A stretch of 64,000 bases of DNA, from assembly GCA_950295325.1 (NCBI GenBank), contig OX485808.1:19490527-19554526 (forward strand). Reading direction: 5' to 3'. The position numbers and the translations under genes are program-made. This document shows, piece by piece, positions 11,727-23,724 of the stretch. The notes under the pieces were generated by a model, which was not told the DNA's origin, ran no database searches, and worked only from the letters and a program-made list of their open reading frames with translations. The stretch's first letter is position 1, and each line of letters begins with the position of its first letter. Origin of the DNA: Polytrichum commune. Its lineage: Eukaryota; Streptophyta; Polytrichopsida; Polytrichales; Polytrichaceae.

Positions 11727-13225
11727 ACATGGGTTGTTGCACACCTCTTCATGAAGAGTGCCCACGACACCATGGGCACAAGGGGGACCCCAAAGTGACA
11801 CTCAGGACTTGTGGTGCTATAAGTGAGAGTGCCCAAGCAGCGTCACTGAGGCGCAGATTAGGGAGCCGGGCCTGTGGCCGGCTCCCACAATCTGAGCCGT
11901 TCACTTCTAAACATTCATCCAACGGTTGATAATATCCTAGGTGGCGGGCGCCCATGGTCGGGCACGGGTCCCAAACGCAGGGGGGCATGCAAGGTCCGGC
12001 ATGGGTCCCGGAACGCAGCTCCCCATTAAATGTGGTCCAAATTAATTGATGTCAATTAATTCTAATGCCCTCTCCTCATCACTTGACATCAATTAATTTG
12101 GACATCAATTAATTCTAATGCCCTCTCCTCACTTGACATCAATTAATTTGGACATCAATTAATTTAGACCGCAGTTAATGGGGAGCTGCGTTCCGGGACC
12201 CGTGCCGGACCTTGCATGCCCCCCTGCGTTTGGGACCCGTGCCCGACCATGGGCGCCCGCCACCTAGGATATTATCAACCGTTGGATGAATGTTTAGAAG
12301 TGAACGGCTCAGATTGTGGGAGCCGGCCACAGGCCCGGCTCCCTAATCTGCGCCTCAGTGACGCGGGTGCCCAAGTGATCCTAATGTAGGTGAGGGCCCC
12401 AGGCGTTGAGAATACCTCCCACCCATGGAGACTAGGAGTCACAAGGGTAAGGCCATGAGCATCGAGTAGCTTATGACGTCAGATTCTAAAATGCTCAAGA
12501 ACACCCCAATTAGAGGTGTGGGCTAAGAGATATGGTAATTTGAGGGGGACGCTGCCTAGGGACAACGCCCAACACTCCAGGGGGCGTTGTGGTGGGACAA
12601 CAGTAACCTGGGAGTGACACCCAAGAATGTTGAGGTTAGAAGAATCATAACTTCTGCAACGCTTGCCCGAATGGAGCAAGTGAGGAGTCCATCGGCATCT
12701 ACGTGGAGAGTAGCTGACGATGGAGTGGTTTTTTAATGGAATCAAAGATCCATGATGAAGTTATGGAGGTTTGAAGCTGTTGGGGGGCTCTAGGCCCAAT
12801 GGCTAAGGGAAAACGTCTACTTGGCCCCAACTTTAAGGAAAGGGAGAAAATGTTACTTGACAGTGGGGTAAGGGCCCTACCCAAGGTCCTAGAGGCTTGT
12901 ATAGGTGAGGCGGCGTTGCCGACCGACCCCACCCAAGGTCGAAAGGCATGGCCTCCACGGGCGTTGGTCCAACGTGGGGGCATAGTTGCCAAGTATGCTT
13001 CGGGTTGTTGTAGTGTTATTCCGGCAACGCGATGATCAACTAAAGATTATACTTCCATGAATGAAAAGTCCACATCCAACCATGGGCTACCTACTAAGGG
13101 GAGAGTCCTGAATGCATGTGTAGGAGGGTTGGTCGCCAAATTATGAGCTTGGAGGTCTAAGGTATGGGGAGCTAACCATGCGCATGAATGGGATGCTAGC
13201 AAGGGTCGCGACATGGGTTGTGATC
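11727..13225 (+). repeat. Dispersed repeat R1, copy 1 (interrupted by a foldback element)
   Basis: GC-richer than its surroundings and alignable by eye to copy 3 (19180-19775, same orientation) and copy 2 (16200-17160, opposite orientation). Shared blocks include CACCATGGGCACAAGGGGGA, TGAGGGCCCC, ATGCTCAAGAACACC, GGGGCAAGTGAGGAGTCCAT and CTAAGGGAAAA.GTCTACTTG. There are no protein motifs. Size, lack of coding and dispersal would fit a long terminal repeat or non-autonomous retroelement, but no TG...CA ends, primer-binding site or polyprotein were found, so the class is open. Bases 11838-12366 are a later insertion. Confidence 0.7.
11838..12366. mobile_element. 529-bp foldback element with 9-bp target duplication (Mutator-like MITE)
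   Basis: Almost the whole element folds on itself. The left arm, starting CAGCGTCACTGAGGCGCAG, is mirrored by the right arm ending CTGCGCCTCAGTGACGCGG, with arms of about 200 bp or more. Between them is a short tandem duplication (CTAATGCCCTCTCCTC / GACATCAATTAATTTGG). It is flanked by the 9-bp direct repeat GTGCCCAAG (11829-11837 and 12367-12375). R1 copy 3 at 19270-19285 shows the uninterrupted site (GGCCCAAGTGATGC). A 9-bp duplication plus long terminal inverted repeats is typical of Mutator-like elements. No transposase is encoded, so it would have to move with help from elsewhere. Confidence 0.88.
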
Positions 13226-14740
13226 ACCAGCTAGGTACTACAATATTTGTTGTGTCAAGAACAAGGTTTCAAAAAATCACAGACAGTAGTAGGTTGCCCT
13301 TATAGGAAGGTACACACTCTAATAAATTGTCTAATGTTATGTTTTGAGTGATAAGAATTTGAGGCTTATTCAAAAGGTCTACAAACTATTTGGAATGCCT
13401 TGTTATCACGTGCTTGACCAACAAACAACAAAGAGGAGCACTACGAGGCTCTTCCGGGAGTTCATTTAGCAAAATGTGCTTGAAGAAATTTGACACCACC
13501 TAACTCATATTTAAGTAAAATTGGACATATGTTCAACCTATGAACTTTTTAGTTCCTCCATACTATGACTGGACCCGTCGGTGCACTTTTAATGCTTTTA
13601 AAGTTATTGAAATGTTAAGATATTGTAATTATGATGAGATATGATGAGTAAATTATTTGTTTTATGTTGAATCTATGCAACCAAAACAATGATTATGATG
13701 ATATCATAACCATCTTTGCATTCTATATCGGAAGACCTTTAACATGTTGCACTTATGGATTGGGCCTTGATCCAATTTTACCTATATACCATGTACTTGG
13801 TGTAAGTCAAAGAATGTCATTGCTCGGGGGAGCAGTTTACAAGGGTCCAAAAGTTAGGTCATGGGTATCATTACTAATTTGATGCCCTCATGGTCCCAAT
13901 TTTGGGATTCTCCCCCTCATGTTGTTCTTTCTTTTCTTAAAGAAAACAAAAGATACAACAATTTCCTACTTCTAGAATCCCAACAAATTGTTGTTTAGCT
14001 TGGACATCATCGGTGATGAAGGCCTATGAATATAGCTTGGATTTAGGCTCCTAAGTCACGGGACTTAAGTGTGGTTAGCAAGGCTCAAAATTACTACATG
14101 TGCAAACCTAGTATCAAAGTTGCAAGTTCGGGCCAATTGCGCCTTACTCACACTTTGGCAGTGGAGCTCAACTTACAAGCGAAGCATTACCATATTTAAA
14201 TTAGCACAATTGATCTGGAAGAAAAGGGCGGACATTAAGTTCCCCCCTATGAACTTTGGGGGGACTAATAGGGCATGCGCAAAACATTTTCTGCCCTGCC
14301 CAAATACACCCAGTGACCGGTGCAACAGGTCACCGGTTGCCACCAACGTAGAGGACGACGCATGGATGAGCTTGTTGACTGTGGAACCTCGAGGTCTAGG
14401 GTTGAGTGTGAATTTAATTGAGGGTTGAGTACTTCACCTTGGAGACTTGTGAATTTTGATGTACGTGCTTCACTTATGTCCTATGAGGTGTGTTCTAGGG
14501 TCGCTCTTGCTCTCTTCAATCCCACATCTCTCCAAACTCTATCATGTCCACATGTCCTGTTGGTGATTAGAAGTTTGATTAGGGCTTTCATGACTAGATC
14601 TGCAATGATTAGATACTTGTTGTGTTGATTAGGCTTGTTGATGGAGATCTTTGTTGAATAGATCTTCCCACATCATAGATATGATGTGGGACACTCAGGG
14701 TTTGATTTGTGACACTTAGGGTTTACGGTCACTTCTGTCC
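13226..14740. other. No gene recognised
   Basis: AT-rich, with short open frames only. 13600-13870 is weakly like part of 11200-11400 (TTTGCATT.TCTAT..AAGA, AACATGTTGCA). Nothing else could be supported. Confidence 0.4.
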
Positions 14741-14756
14741 TTCGTCGGCCTTGCTT

Positions 14757-14958
14757 CACCTGTTGATGTGGTACTTGCGGTCGGTTCTCCCCAATGCATA
14801 GGATGCAACATTGAAGAAAGTTGCCAGTTGATGTGTAACTTGTTGTCGGTTCTCCCCAGTGGAGAGGATGCTACATTCAAGAACGGTGCCGGTTGATGTG
14901 TAGGTTGCGGTCGGTTCTCCCCACTGGATAGGTTGCTACATTCAAGAAAGGGAGGTCA
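14757..14958. repeat. Tandem repeat, 65-bp unit, three copies
   Basis: The core TCGGTTCTCCCCA recurs at 14781, 14846 and 14911, exactly 65 bp apart. It is preceded by TTGATGTG and followed by GGATGCTACATTCAAGAA-type sequence. Copies differ by a few substitutions. Non-coding. Confidence 0.85.
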
Positions 14959-16199
14959 ATCGAGACCAAGATTTGATGACGAGTGTTGCATTAAGAGAAT
15001 CGTTGTTATTACTTGTCTAGACCTAATCTCATACTCGGTTAGTAGCACTATTGCAAATCTAGAAATGTTGGGTATGAGCAGGTCTTAAGTAAACTTGCAA
15101 ATTTGCATGCTTGTTTATGATGCAAATGCTTATTAAATTATTAATTGTCAAACATCTTCTTCTGGGCTTGTAATTTGTCCTCAGGATTGCAAGTTCTTGA
15201 ACTAAAATGGGCTGATTGTTGAGTGTGAGTGATAGTTACTAAACTTGCGAATTTGGATGCTTGGTTTTAAGGTTTGGTAGCCTCAAAGATGATGAGTCCC
15301 ATAAGAATAAAGCAAGATTCAAGCAGGTGTGTAACCATATTCTAAAACTTGGCTCCTAAATTATATCGGCATTACTCCTCGGCCAGTTGCTCTTCTAGGA
15401 TGATGATCCGACTTCTGAAGATTCTGCAGTTTCGGTGCAAACAACCTCTTAGGATTAGTACTGGTTGTCGTGTGCAAAAGCAGATGAGTTTCCCACTTTC
15501 TTTGGAAGTTGGGTTGCTTGTAGCTTGAGTTTGCAGATGGCGTCCTAAGAGGTAAGCCACATGGTTGAATTTGCAGTGCCAACTCTTGATGAAAATACGT
15601 GATTTTGAGAGCTCGATTGCTTGTATGTTCATGTAGGTCTTGACAAGTTCACCAATCTTAATGTCACCAATGAATACGGTTGCGAGCTGAGGCATCACAC
15701 TTGATGTGGTGTTTGTTCAGTGCATCATCTGTTGTTGGGTATGATCAGTAGTTACTACTCTTGCATAACTAGAACTTTGTTTATTCGTGATATGTCATCA
15801 TCCCATCAGCGTTTAGGGTTTGTCTTTCAAGATTTCCTTCTTTTTTGAATTGATGTAGTAGACAGTTGTTGTGTATAGATGAGCAGGTTGAGCTAGTAAC
15901 CTCTAGCAGAAGAATGGATCCGATTGCACATGACTCGAAGGAGATATCGCACTGCAACATTCACATACACAGGGTTTAGTCCATGTGTATGCGTGTTAAG
16001 GGTTCGTGGTTAAGGCTCGTGCACAAGGATATCACATGTGAGAGTTCTCAAAGTGTAATTCCAATGTTATTGATTTAAGTTGTATTTGTGAAGTCTTTTG
16101 GATCGTTATTGTGTTTTCGAGCTTCAGATTGCACATAATGAAGATGCAATGTATTGGATGTGGTGATTTTGCAGCTTACATCTAAGAGGTTGGAGCTTG
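14959..16199. other. No gene recognised
   Basis: Contains a short duplicated phrase (AAACTTGC.AATTTG.ATGCTTG at about 15090 and 15240) and a minus-strand 108-codon open frame (15372-15698) without recognisable motifs. No supported gene. Confidence 0.4.
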
Positions 16200-17160
16200 T
16201 CGCAACCCTTGCTAATTCCCATTAACCATCTTAACCATTTTCATTTCTAGCAAGGGTCACGAGCGCTAACCCTTCGCATTCCGCCATGCTAATGGTTAGC
16301 TCCTCCTACCCCGGATATTATAGTTCATAAGAAGGAACCAACCCTTCTATTTTGCTTTCGGGACTCATTCCTTAATCGGTAACCAATTCTTAGATGTGGA
16401 CTTCCATTCATGGAAGTCCAATCCTATGTTGATCATCGCATTGCTGGACCAACACTATAACAACCCAAACCATACTAGGCAACTATGTCCTAACATTGGG
16501 CCAAAGCCCATGGAGGCTATCACGTTCGGCCTCGGGTGGGGTGAGGCCACACCACCTCACCCATATAAGCCTCTAGGATTTTTGGCGGGGCCCCTACCCC
16601 ACCGACAAGAAACCTTTTGTCTCTCTACCAAGAGTTGGGGTCAAGTAGACATTTTCCCTTAGCCACTGGGCCTAGAAGCCCCAAGCAGCTTCAGACTATC
16701 ATAACTTCCTTATGTGATCTTTAATACTAACAAGCAATCATTCTATCTTCATCTACGCTTCACGTAAATGCCAATGGACTCCTAACTTGCCCCATTTGGG
16801 TAGTATTGAGGAAGTTATGCTTAATCAAACCATGGCAGTCTCGGGACCTACTTCCATGTCACTACTGTACAAGGGCGTTGTCCCGGGATAACGCCCCATT
16901 TAAATTGCCATAACTCCTAGCTCATACCTCCGATTGAGGTGTTCTTGAGCATTCTAGAACCTATACATCATAAGCTACACATAGCTGATGGCCTTACTCT
17001 CGTGCCTCCTAGTCTCCGTGTGGGTCGGAGACGTTTCCAACGCCCGGGGCCCTCACCTATACTAGGATCACTTGGGCCCTCTCACCAACGGCACCACAGG
17101 TCCCAAATGTCACTCCGGTGTCCCCCTTATATCCATGGTGTTTTGGGCACTCCTCATAGA
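16200..17160 (-). repeat. Dispersed repeat R1, copy 2 (inverted)
   Basis: Reads as R1 on the minus strand: CACCATGGATATAAGGGGGA near 17130 and TGAGGGCCCCGGGCGTTGG near 17040, through to CTTCCATGAATGGAAGTCC near 16400 and GCTAGAAATG near 16245. It is the longest uninterrupted R1 copy in the window. It includes the near-palindrome GGGCGTTGTCCCGGGATAAC at 16873. Confidence 0.7.
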
Positions 17161-17389
17161 ATGTTCAACCTTTGCAAGGTGTATAAAGGAAATAAACATC
17201 TCAAAATATATCCAACTTGGGAATCCAATAAGCACGGTGAGAAAACACGGATTGCTGCCAAGTATAATAAGGTTTTTTCCCCCTACATTCAAATATTGCA
17301 TCGCACAAGGATTTATCATTTCCTTTTGATTTTTACGCACAACCTCCTAGGAAGCGTACCCTGCTCATGAATCCTGCAAAACATGAACC

Positions 17390-19190
17390 ACGTTGGAAAA
17401 AACGCCTCCAGACATTGAGGAACACAACACGTGATCCAATGCACATTTGTCTGCCGTTAAAGGTCAAGGATTTGGTACCATGCGTCATGGCAATGAGGGT
17501 TGCATTCAAATTTTCAATATCATTTCCACCCTCTTGGCGTAAGATGAAGGCCACGAGGCCTCTTCAACGCAAACTTTTGTCATGCGTGAAACATATTACT
17601 CCATTCAGTTCATATAGTGAAGTTTGCTCTAGCATCAAAGAACGTATTTGGCACTCACCCAACGTTACTTCATCTACTAAAGAGGCCGAATCCATGTGGT
17701 GAGCCATAATCGTATCCTCCAACCTCTTTCTTCCATCCTGTCACACGAAGAAGTTGAAGAACAAGCTTGCAACAATGTCACACATCTCTTTTATCAACTA
17801 ATGGACATTGAAGTCCTTCCACCTGAACTGGATATCAATGGTCTATACATTCTAATTACTGCGACAAATGATTGTTCTTCAATAAATAAATAAATGTTCT
17901 TCATTGACATATATGTTATTTTTCCTTATTTGCAAAATACAAGGTATTCAATTGCATGTGATGAGCTTATAAATAAAATAAAAGCCCATATTATGTGTTT
18001 CAAGTACAACACTGATGTATAATGGTACAAAGAACTGAAAAACTTGAAAGACTACATTCACCATTTATAATGCAGACGGAGTATGAGGCCAAAATTGTGA
18101 TTGTAATTATAACTTTTGAGGATTTCCGCCAAAATCATGTGCAGAACGAACTTAAAATTTTGAGTTGGCCGAAAAAACGAGACAAGAGGCATTGAAGTGG
18201 AGATGGTTGCCATTGTTTCAGATATTCAAGAAATAACCTCTAAGGAACTACACTTCCGGTCCTTGGAAGCACACTGAACAAGAATGGGTGCAAATATCTG
18301 AGGTGATTTTGCAGACTATAAATATTGATGTTCTTTCACTAGATAACAAATGCCCTCATATTCTGAAAGTTATTATATATTTGAAGATCACAAGCGTTCG
18401 CTCGCCCATTCAACCACGGATTTAAGTGTTCAATCTCTTCTTGACATTGCACAATCACATGAACACTTCGTGTTCTTAACAATTATTGCACAAAACTTAT
18501 TATTAATAAAAAAATTGTATTTTCCATGCATATCTGATGCTGTAAAATCATTTACCATGCATATCTGATGCTGTAAAATCATTTACCATTCTTCGCAATG
18601 ACTTTGTCGTATTGTTTGAATACAAGCCATCTAAGCAACATGAGGTAATGGATAAAATCCAGTCGTTCCTTGGAAAGTCGACGCACAAGGCCATTACAGA
18701 CATATTGCGCATGCATCGCACAATTGAACTTGCGGATATGTCGCATACCGAAGATTTGTCCACCCAGAGACAAGAGAAATGTAAAGAGGTAATTAATTTG
18801 ATATATTCAATTTATATCATTGTTCTTTAACATATTTGTTCAATTATCAATGCAATCACTGATGTTATTCTTGTTTATCGTACATGTTATGCGTTCTTTA
18901 TTGATTTTTTACGAAGACATTGATATTGGCTTCGTTCTGTTGGAGGACTTGCTAAAGAAGTGTATGTGCATTTATTTACGTAAACAATAGATCATAGAGA
19001 GTCTAATATCATCAAAGTTAACCCAGTTACGGCTGATGTATGCGGCAATGGGACTGGAGGATCTAGCACACGATATCGTATCGGAAGTAGGCTCTACAAA
19101 GGCAACTCTTTACAAAGGCCCAGTTACAGATACAATATCAGTCATTTTGAAGCTGATATTAGTCAGGCCCTTAGTGTCGTGCACCTCTCC
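17390..19190 (+). pseudogene. Unidentified decayed coding remnant between R1 copies 2 and 3
   Basis: Several plus-strand stretches read like fragments of one protein, broken by stops and frame changes: KERIWHSPNVTSSTKEAES, then in another frame SHEEVEEQACNNVTHLFYQL and PPELDINGLYILITA (17640-17870). Then VLSLDNKCPHILKV after a TTTTGCAG acceptor-like site (about 18310), QSFLGKSTHKAITDILRMHR ending at an AAAGAG/GTAATT donor-like site (18790), and SKLTQLRLMYAAMGLEDLAH after an ACAATAG acceptor-like site (18990). The composition is amphipathic and Leu-rich, as in helical repeat proteins. I do not recognise the family. R1 sequence takes over at about 19175. A chance run of open frames remains possible. 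Confidence 0.35.
18524..18585. repeat. Perfect 31-bp tandem duplication
   Basis: CCATGCATATCTGATGCTGT plus 11 more bases occurs twice back to back without a mismatch, so the duplication is recent compared with the decay around it. It lies within the unidentified coding remnant. Confidence 0.9.
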
Positions 19191-19775
19191 ATAAGGAGAG
19201 CCCAAAACACCATGGGTACAAGGGGGACCCCGGAGTGACACCCGGGACTTGTGGCGCTGTTGATGAGAGGGCCCAAGTGATGCTAGTGTGGGTAAGGGCC
19301 CCGGGTGTTGAAAATGCCTCCCACCCACGAAGACTAGGAGGCACGAGGGTAAGGCCATCAGCTATGCGTAGCTCATGGCGTGGTGATTCTAGAATGCTCA
19401 AGAACACCTCAATCGGAGGTGTGAGCTAGAAGTTATGAGAATTTGAGTGGGGCGCTGTCCCGGGACAGCGCCCTGGTACAGCTGTGCTTGGGAGTGATTC
19501 CCGGGACTGCCAAGGTTCAAACAGGCATAACTTCATCAATACGTGCTTGAATGGGGCAAGTGAGGAGTCCATCGGCATGTACGTGAACTGAAGATGGAGT
19601 GGTTTATTGTTAGCATCAGACATCATACAAGGAAGGTATGATGGTCTAAAGCTGCTAGGGCTTCTAGGCCCAACGGCTAAGGGAAAATGTCTACTTGGCC
19701 CCAACTCTTGGTAGAGAGACAAAAGGTTTCTTGACGGTGGGGTTGGGGCCCCGCGTAGAGTCCTAGAGGCTTATA
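19180..19775 (+). repeat. Dispersed repeat R1, copy 3 (partial)
   Basis: Same orientation as copy 1 and about 600 bp long, starting at CACCTCTCCATAAGGAGAG and stopping near GGTCCTAGAGGCTTATA-type sequence, where copies 1 and 2 continue. It contains a perfect 24-bp palindrome at 19450-19473 and shows the uninterrupted target site of the foldback element found in copy 1. Confidence 0.7.
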
Positions 19776-20366
19776 ATCCTTAAGGGCCCAAAATAATTAT
19801 CATAGATGAAAAGTCTACATGGATTCCTACACGAAAAACAGTAAAACATGTTTCATGGTTTGTCAGAATTTGCGTCTAACCCATCTCATAGATAGACCTG
19901 ACCCAAATCCCAACAGATCATGTCCGTGGTATAGCCATTGAATTAGAATCAAGAGCCCTCACAATTACATGGTCACGACCTTTCGCTCACAAGGGCAGTG
20001 ACCCTTAGCATGGACTTCAAAGTCCCTCTAAAGCGTAAGTGTAAGTGAAATAGTGGACAACACTAAATCCCAGTGGCATGGTTTTTTTTTGTCTCATCTC
20101 CGAGACAAAAGGCAACTGCCAACGAGCTTGCGAAACAGTCATGAAATATTGGGCATTATTTTTTTTACCTCCATTGCACTCCATTCCCACGTTCTGGTGG
20201 CAAGACTTGGGCTCAGTCCAAAGAACTCGACATCTGGAAGAACACACTTCTCGATGCACTGAGATTCCTAGAAGATGCAAAGTTATGACAAGGGGAATGA
20301 TGGGCGGCCACCCTTTTGCCCCTCAACTTCTTTTTCAAGTGATAAATGTCACTTTGCAAGAACGCT

Positions 20367-20738
20367 GCAATAAACATGATATTTGATGTCACCGATTCTA
20401 ATTGTCTCGCTCAATACTAATTGTAAACCGCGGTGTAGTGTCACCAACACTAAATGTTAACCCAACATTCCTTGTAAAAAAATTGGATGATTATAGATTT
20501 AGAGTGTTGCAAGTACTGTCACTTTCCACGTGATTTTTTGTCCAAATTTCAATCATCCATGACAATATTTCATCACAAGTTGCGGACAAGAGAAGGTAGG
20601 GTTTTGGAGAATGGATGAACTCAGCCATCATCCATGACAATATTTGTTCACTTAGTCATAAGACGTGTCATCCAACAAGTTACCCTAGTGACATAAAATA
20701 CCATATGACACTACATATCATATTTAGTGTAGCATGTC
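20367..20738. mobile_element. MITE-like element
   Basis: The left end (GCTGCAATAAACATGATATT) and the complement of the right end (GCTACACTAAATATGATATG) form imperfect inverted repeats followed on both sides by TGTCA. The interior shares AATACTAATTGTAAAC.GC, TGTAGTGTCA.CAACACTAAA and ATGGATGA-type blocks with 28590-28840, which is in the opposite orientation. Non-coding. Confidence 0.55.
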
Positions 20739-23692
20739 ATAACCAATGTTCAACATGGTACCGGGTATCAACGATGATGGTTTGTGTGTGGGTAGAAAAT
20801 GTCCAACATGGTTTAGTAGTATATCATGCATTGTCTATATTGATACATTTGACCACAACATTGTTCAGTCCACAGAGGTTGCTATGTAGGTCCATGAAGA
20901 ACGAGAGCATAATCTAATGATTTTCCAAGCTTTGCACTAGATTCCGACCAAATACACCCTAACCTCCGTAATGTCACTACTTCTCTTATATCCTAAAACC
21001 CTAGAAACATATGTGCTCAGTTTAAATATCCCTCGTTGTTGTCACATTTCCCTTTCATATATCACAAGTTTTGACATTAAATTAATCCATCAAAGAATGC
21101 AAACCACATGTTTGCACACATCACGTTGTCATCTTTGTCATTATTATCATTATTGCAATGTTGATCTTGTGTTATTCCATAATGTCACATGTTACACTAA
21201 TTCTCTATTATCACACATCCATGTTAACATTGTAGCCCTCCTTAATATCATGTGCACTTTGGTTGCCACATGCTTGATATTAGAGAGGGTAGAGTGTGAT
21301 GTGTGTGGGACGGGAGAAGCCATAGACACCTACTAAAGGATGAGCAATGTTATGTCACTTGCTATTTTCACATATATTCTTGCAACTTTCTTTCATATCA
21401 CCTCTATATCATGGGACATAATTCATCATAATGCTCGTATTCAAGCAATGTCTAAAGTTGTGCTTACTTAAGTCCTGTTATTAGAACTTCAGTCATTAGC
21501 ACCAATACTTTTTCTCCGTGCCAAAAAGGTTTAGGAAAAGGAAAGAAAATAAACCAAGGGATCCATGGCATGACAAAGTTGGGCAAAAGTCAAGTGCTCT
21601 CCGTCCACATGGTTCAAGTGCAAACTTGTAAGTACACTATATTGTTTGTGAGAAGTAGTGTGGGTGGATGCATAGTGTGATTAATCGTGAGCAATCCTAT
21701 AGTGTGGTTCACATTATACACCATCACACAAGAAAATAGTGTGCAACCCAAATTGTTACACTTGAATCTTTGATTATATTGTCATTCTTTCACTTCTAGT
21801 TATGGACAAGATATAGAATGAAAGTTTTTGATGATGAAAATTTAAAGAGCCTAATCTCACTTTCTAAATCCAAGAATCGAGGGAGAAAACTCAAAAAATT
21901 GACAAAGTGAGCGATTGATCTTTGAGTGATCACTTGGCCCAAATCGTTAAGAGTTTGGAAGCTATCTTGTTGTCAATGTAAAGGACTAAAGAAAGCTCTA
22001 TGAAAATTGTCACCAATCCTCAAGCTCTAGTGTAAAGTATCCCTATGTCAAACAAATTTGTGGAGATTGTGCACATGAAATTCACTAATATATGGAGGCT
22101 CTTTGCACCATGAATTTAAGACTTGCCTTAAGCACATTCTAACACCATGACATTACTAAGCAACTAAACAACCCTTTCCAAAGAATAGGATGCAATTAAG
22201 AAACTCTAGAATTATAGTCTAAGTGCATCACAATACATAGTCTAAGTGCTCCCCAAATATGGGGAGTCCCAAAATTAAAGGAGAATAATGCTCCCCAAAT
22301 ACATGGTCGTGCAGAATTCAACCAAGGAGTTGAGTTATGTTATATATATATATATATGGATGGACTTCGTGGATGAGATGACTACATAACATGCAATTTC
22401 ACAATCTCAAGAGACAACAAATTGTGCTACTTTTCTCTTTCGATGTGGTTGAGATGAAGCACACTATGTGTTGAAATGTCGGCTCAATACAATTCCATTA
22501 GGGAATTCTTTTTAAACAATAATAATAATTGATTTCTTATTTCATAAAGTAGCACTAAATATCCTCAGCCCTCAAGTCTTCTACCAACTTGATCATGCTT
22601 AATAATGGTGCGATCACCTTTGCACCCTTTCTAAAGGGGGAAGGGAGGCCTAGCCAATCATCATAACCACAAATGATGGTCATTTATTGACAACCCCCAA
22701 CAAGTTGGCACCGACACCGACACCGACATGGCCCACTGGTGCATGCTGCCACGTGTTCCCTAACAAATTGGTAGTAGTCAGGCTGACATGGTTTTCGATA
22801 TTTAAATTTGTAGTGCTAAACATGTCACCAAATCTTGGGTTTGGTCCACCTACCGGTTTGCTCTTGCAAAGTGAACTATACTAAGGATGAATTTGTTCAT
22901 TTGGCAAGGGTGGCCAACATAAATGGGGCATGATGGTCCCAAAATTTTCAACACTAGAGTTTAAAACTCTAGTGATGACTAATGTTATGCTATTGAACCC
23001 ATAATGGTTTGCAAATCTCGATCATGTAGTCCAATCTCGTGACAACACATGCATTTGTACTTTACGTTCCTAACTACAAGCCTTATCATATATCACCCAA
23101 GGTTCATACATGTTTATCTAAAACCAACCTTAACCTAAAACCAAGAGTATATACCCCACACATACATTTGAGGTTGTATAATATATGACAATGGGCATGC
23201 GCCTACTCTAGGTCAGCATTGCCTTAAAGTGACACCTTCCTTTTCGGTGACCCTTTTCTTCATCCTTAATTTGTCAACAAGTGAGTGCAACGTTGCCATT
23301 GAGGAAGTCATTGTTAAGAGCGATTTATCGCATGTAGCATCAAGTACGAAATAGCACCACTTTGACCATTCATAGTAGCCGTGTAAGAAGGATGCAAGAA
23401 CACTCTAAGAAGAGCACCCACTTTTCCTAATCACAATGGCTAATCGAGGCTTTATTTGCTCAACAAGGTTGTGTAAGAAGCGATGCACAAAAGGGGGATA
23501 ATATCTTCATGTAGTAAAAGACTCTCACTCACAATAAGGTTGATTTTGTGGTGATTCTCACCTAGCAATCAACTTTGCAAATTTCTACAGGTTACATATG
23601 AATTTTTGATTATTTAAAAACATTCATGTAAAATCTTTGTAGTTTTTACATTTCTATGTTTTTCTTTTGAAAACTTTCCAAGCTATTTAACC

Positions 23693-23695
<3 letters not shown>
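20739..23695. other. No gene recognised
   Basis: AT-rich intergenic sequence. 21484-21640 matches 6222-6392. 21650-21760 holds repeated TAGTGTG/CACACTA motifs. A (TA)9 microsatellite lies near 22340-22357. Open frames here are short and motif-free. Confidence 0.4.

Positions 23696-23724
<29 letters not shown>
23696..23724. repeat. Poly(T) tract, 29 bp
   Basis: An uninterrupted run of T (A on the other strand). It could be the tail of a retroposed copy inserted on the minus strand, but no flanking duplication was found. Length may be unreliable in the assembly. Confidence 0.9.
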
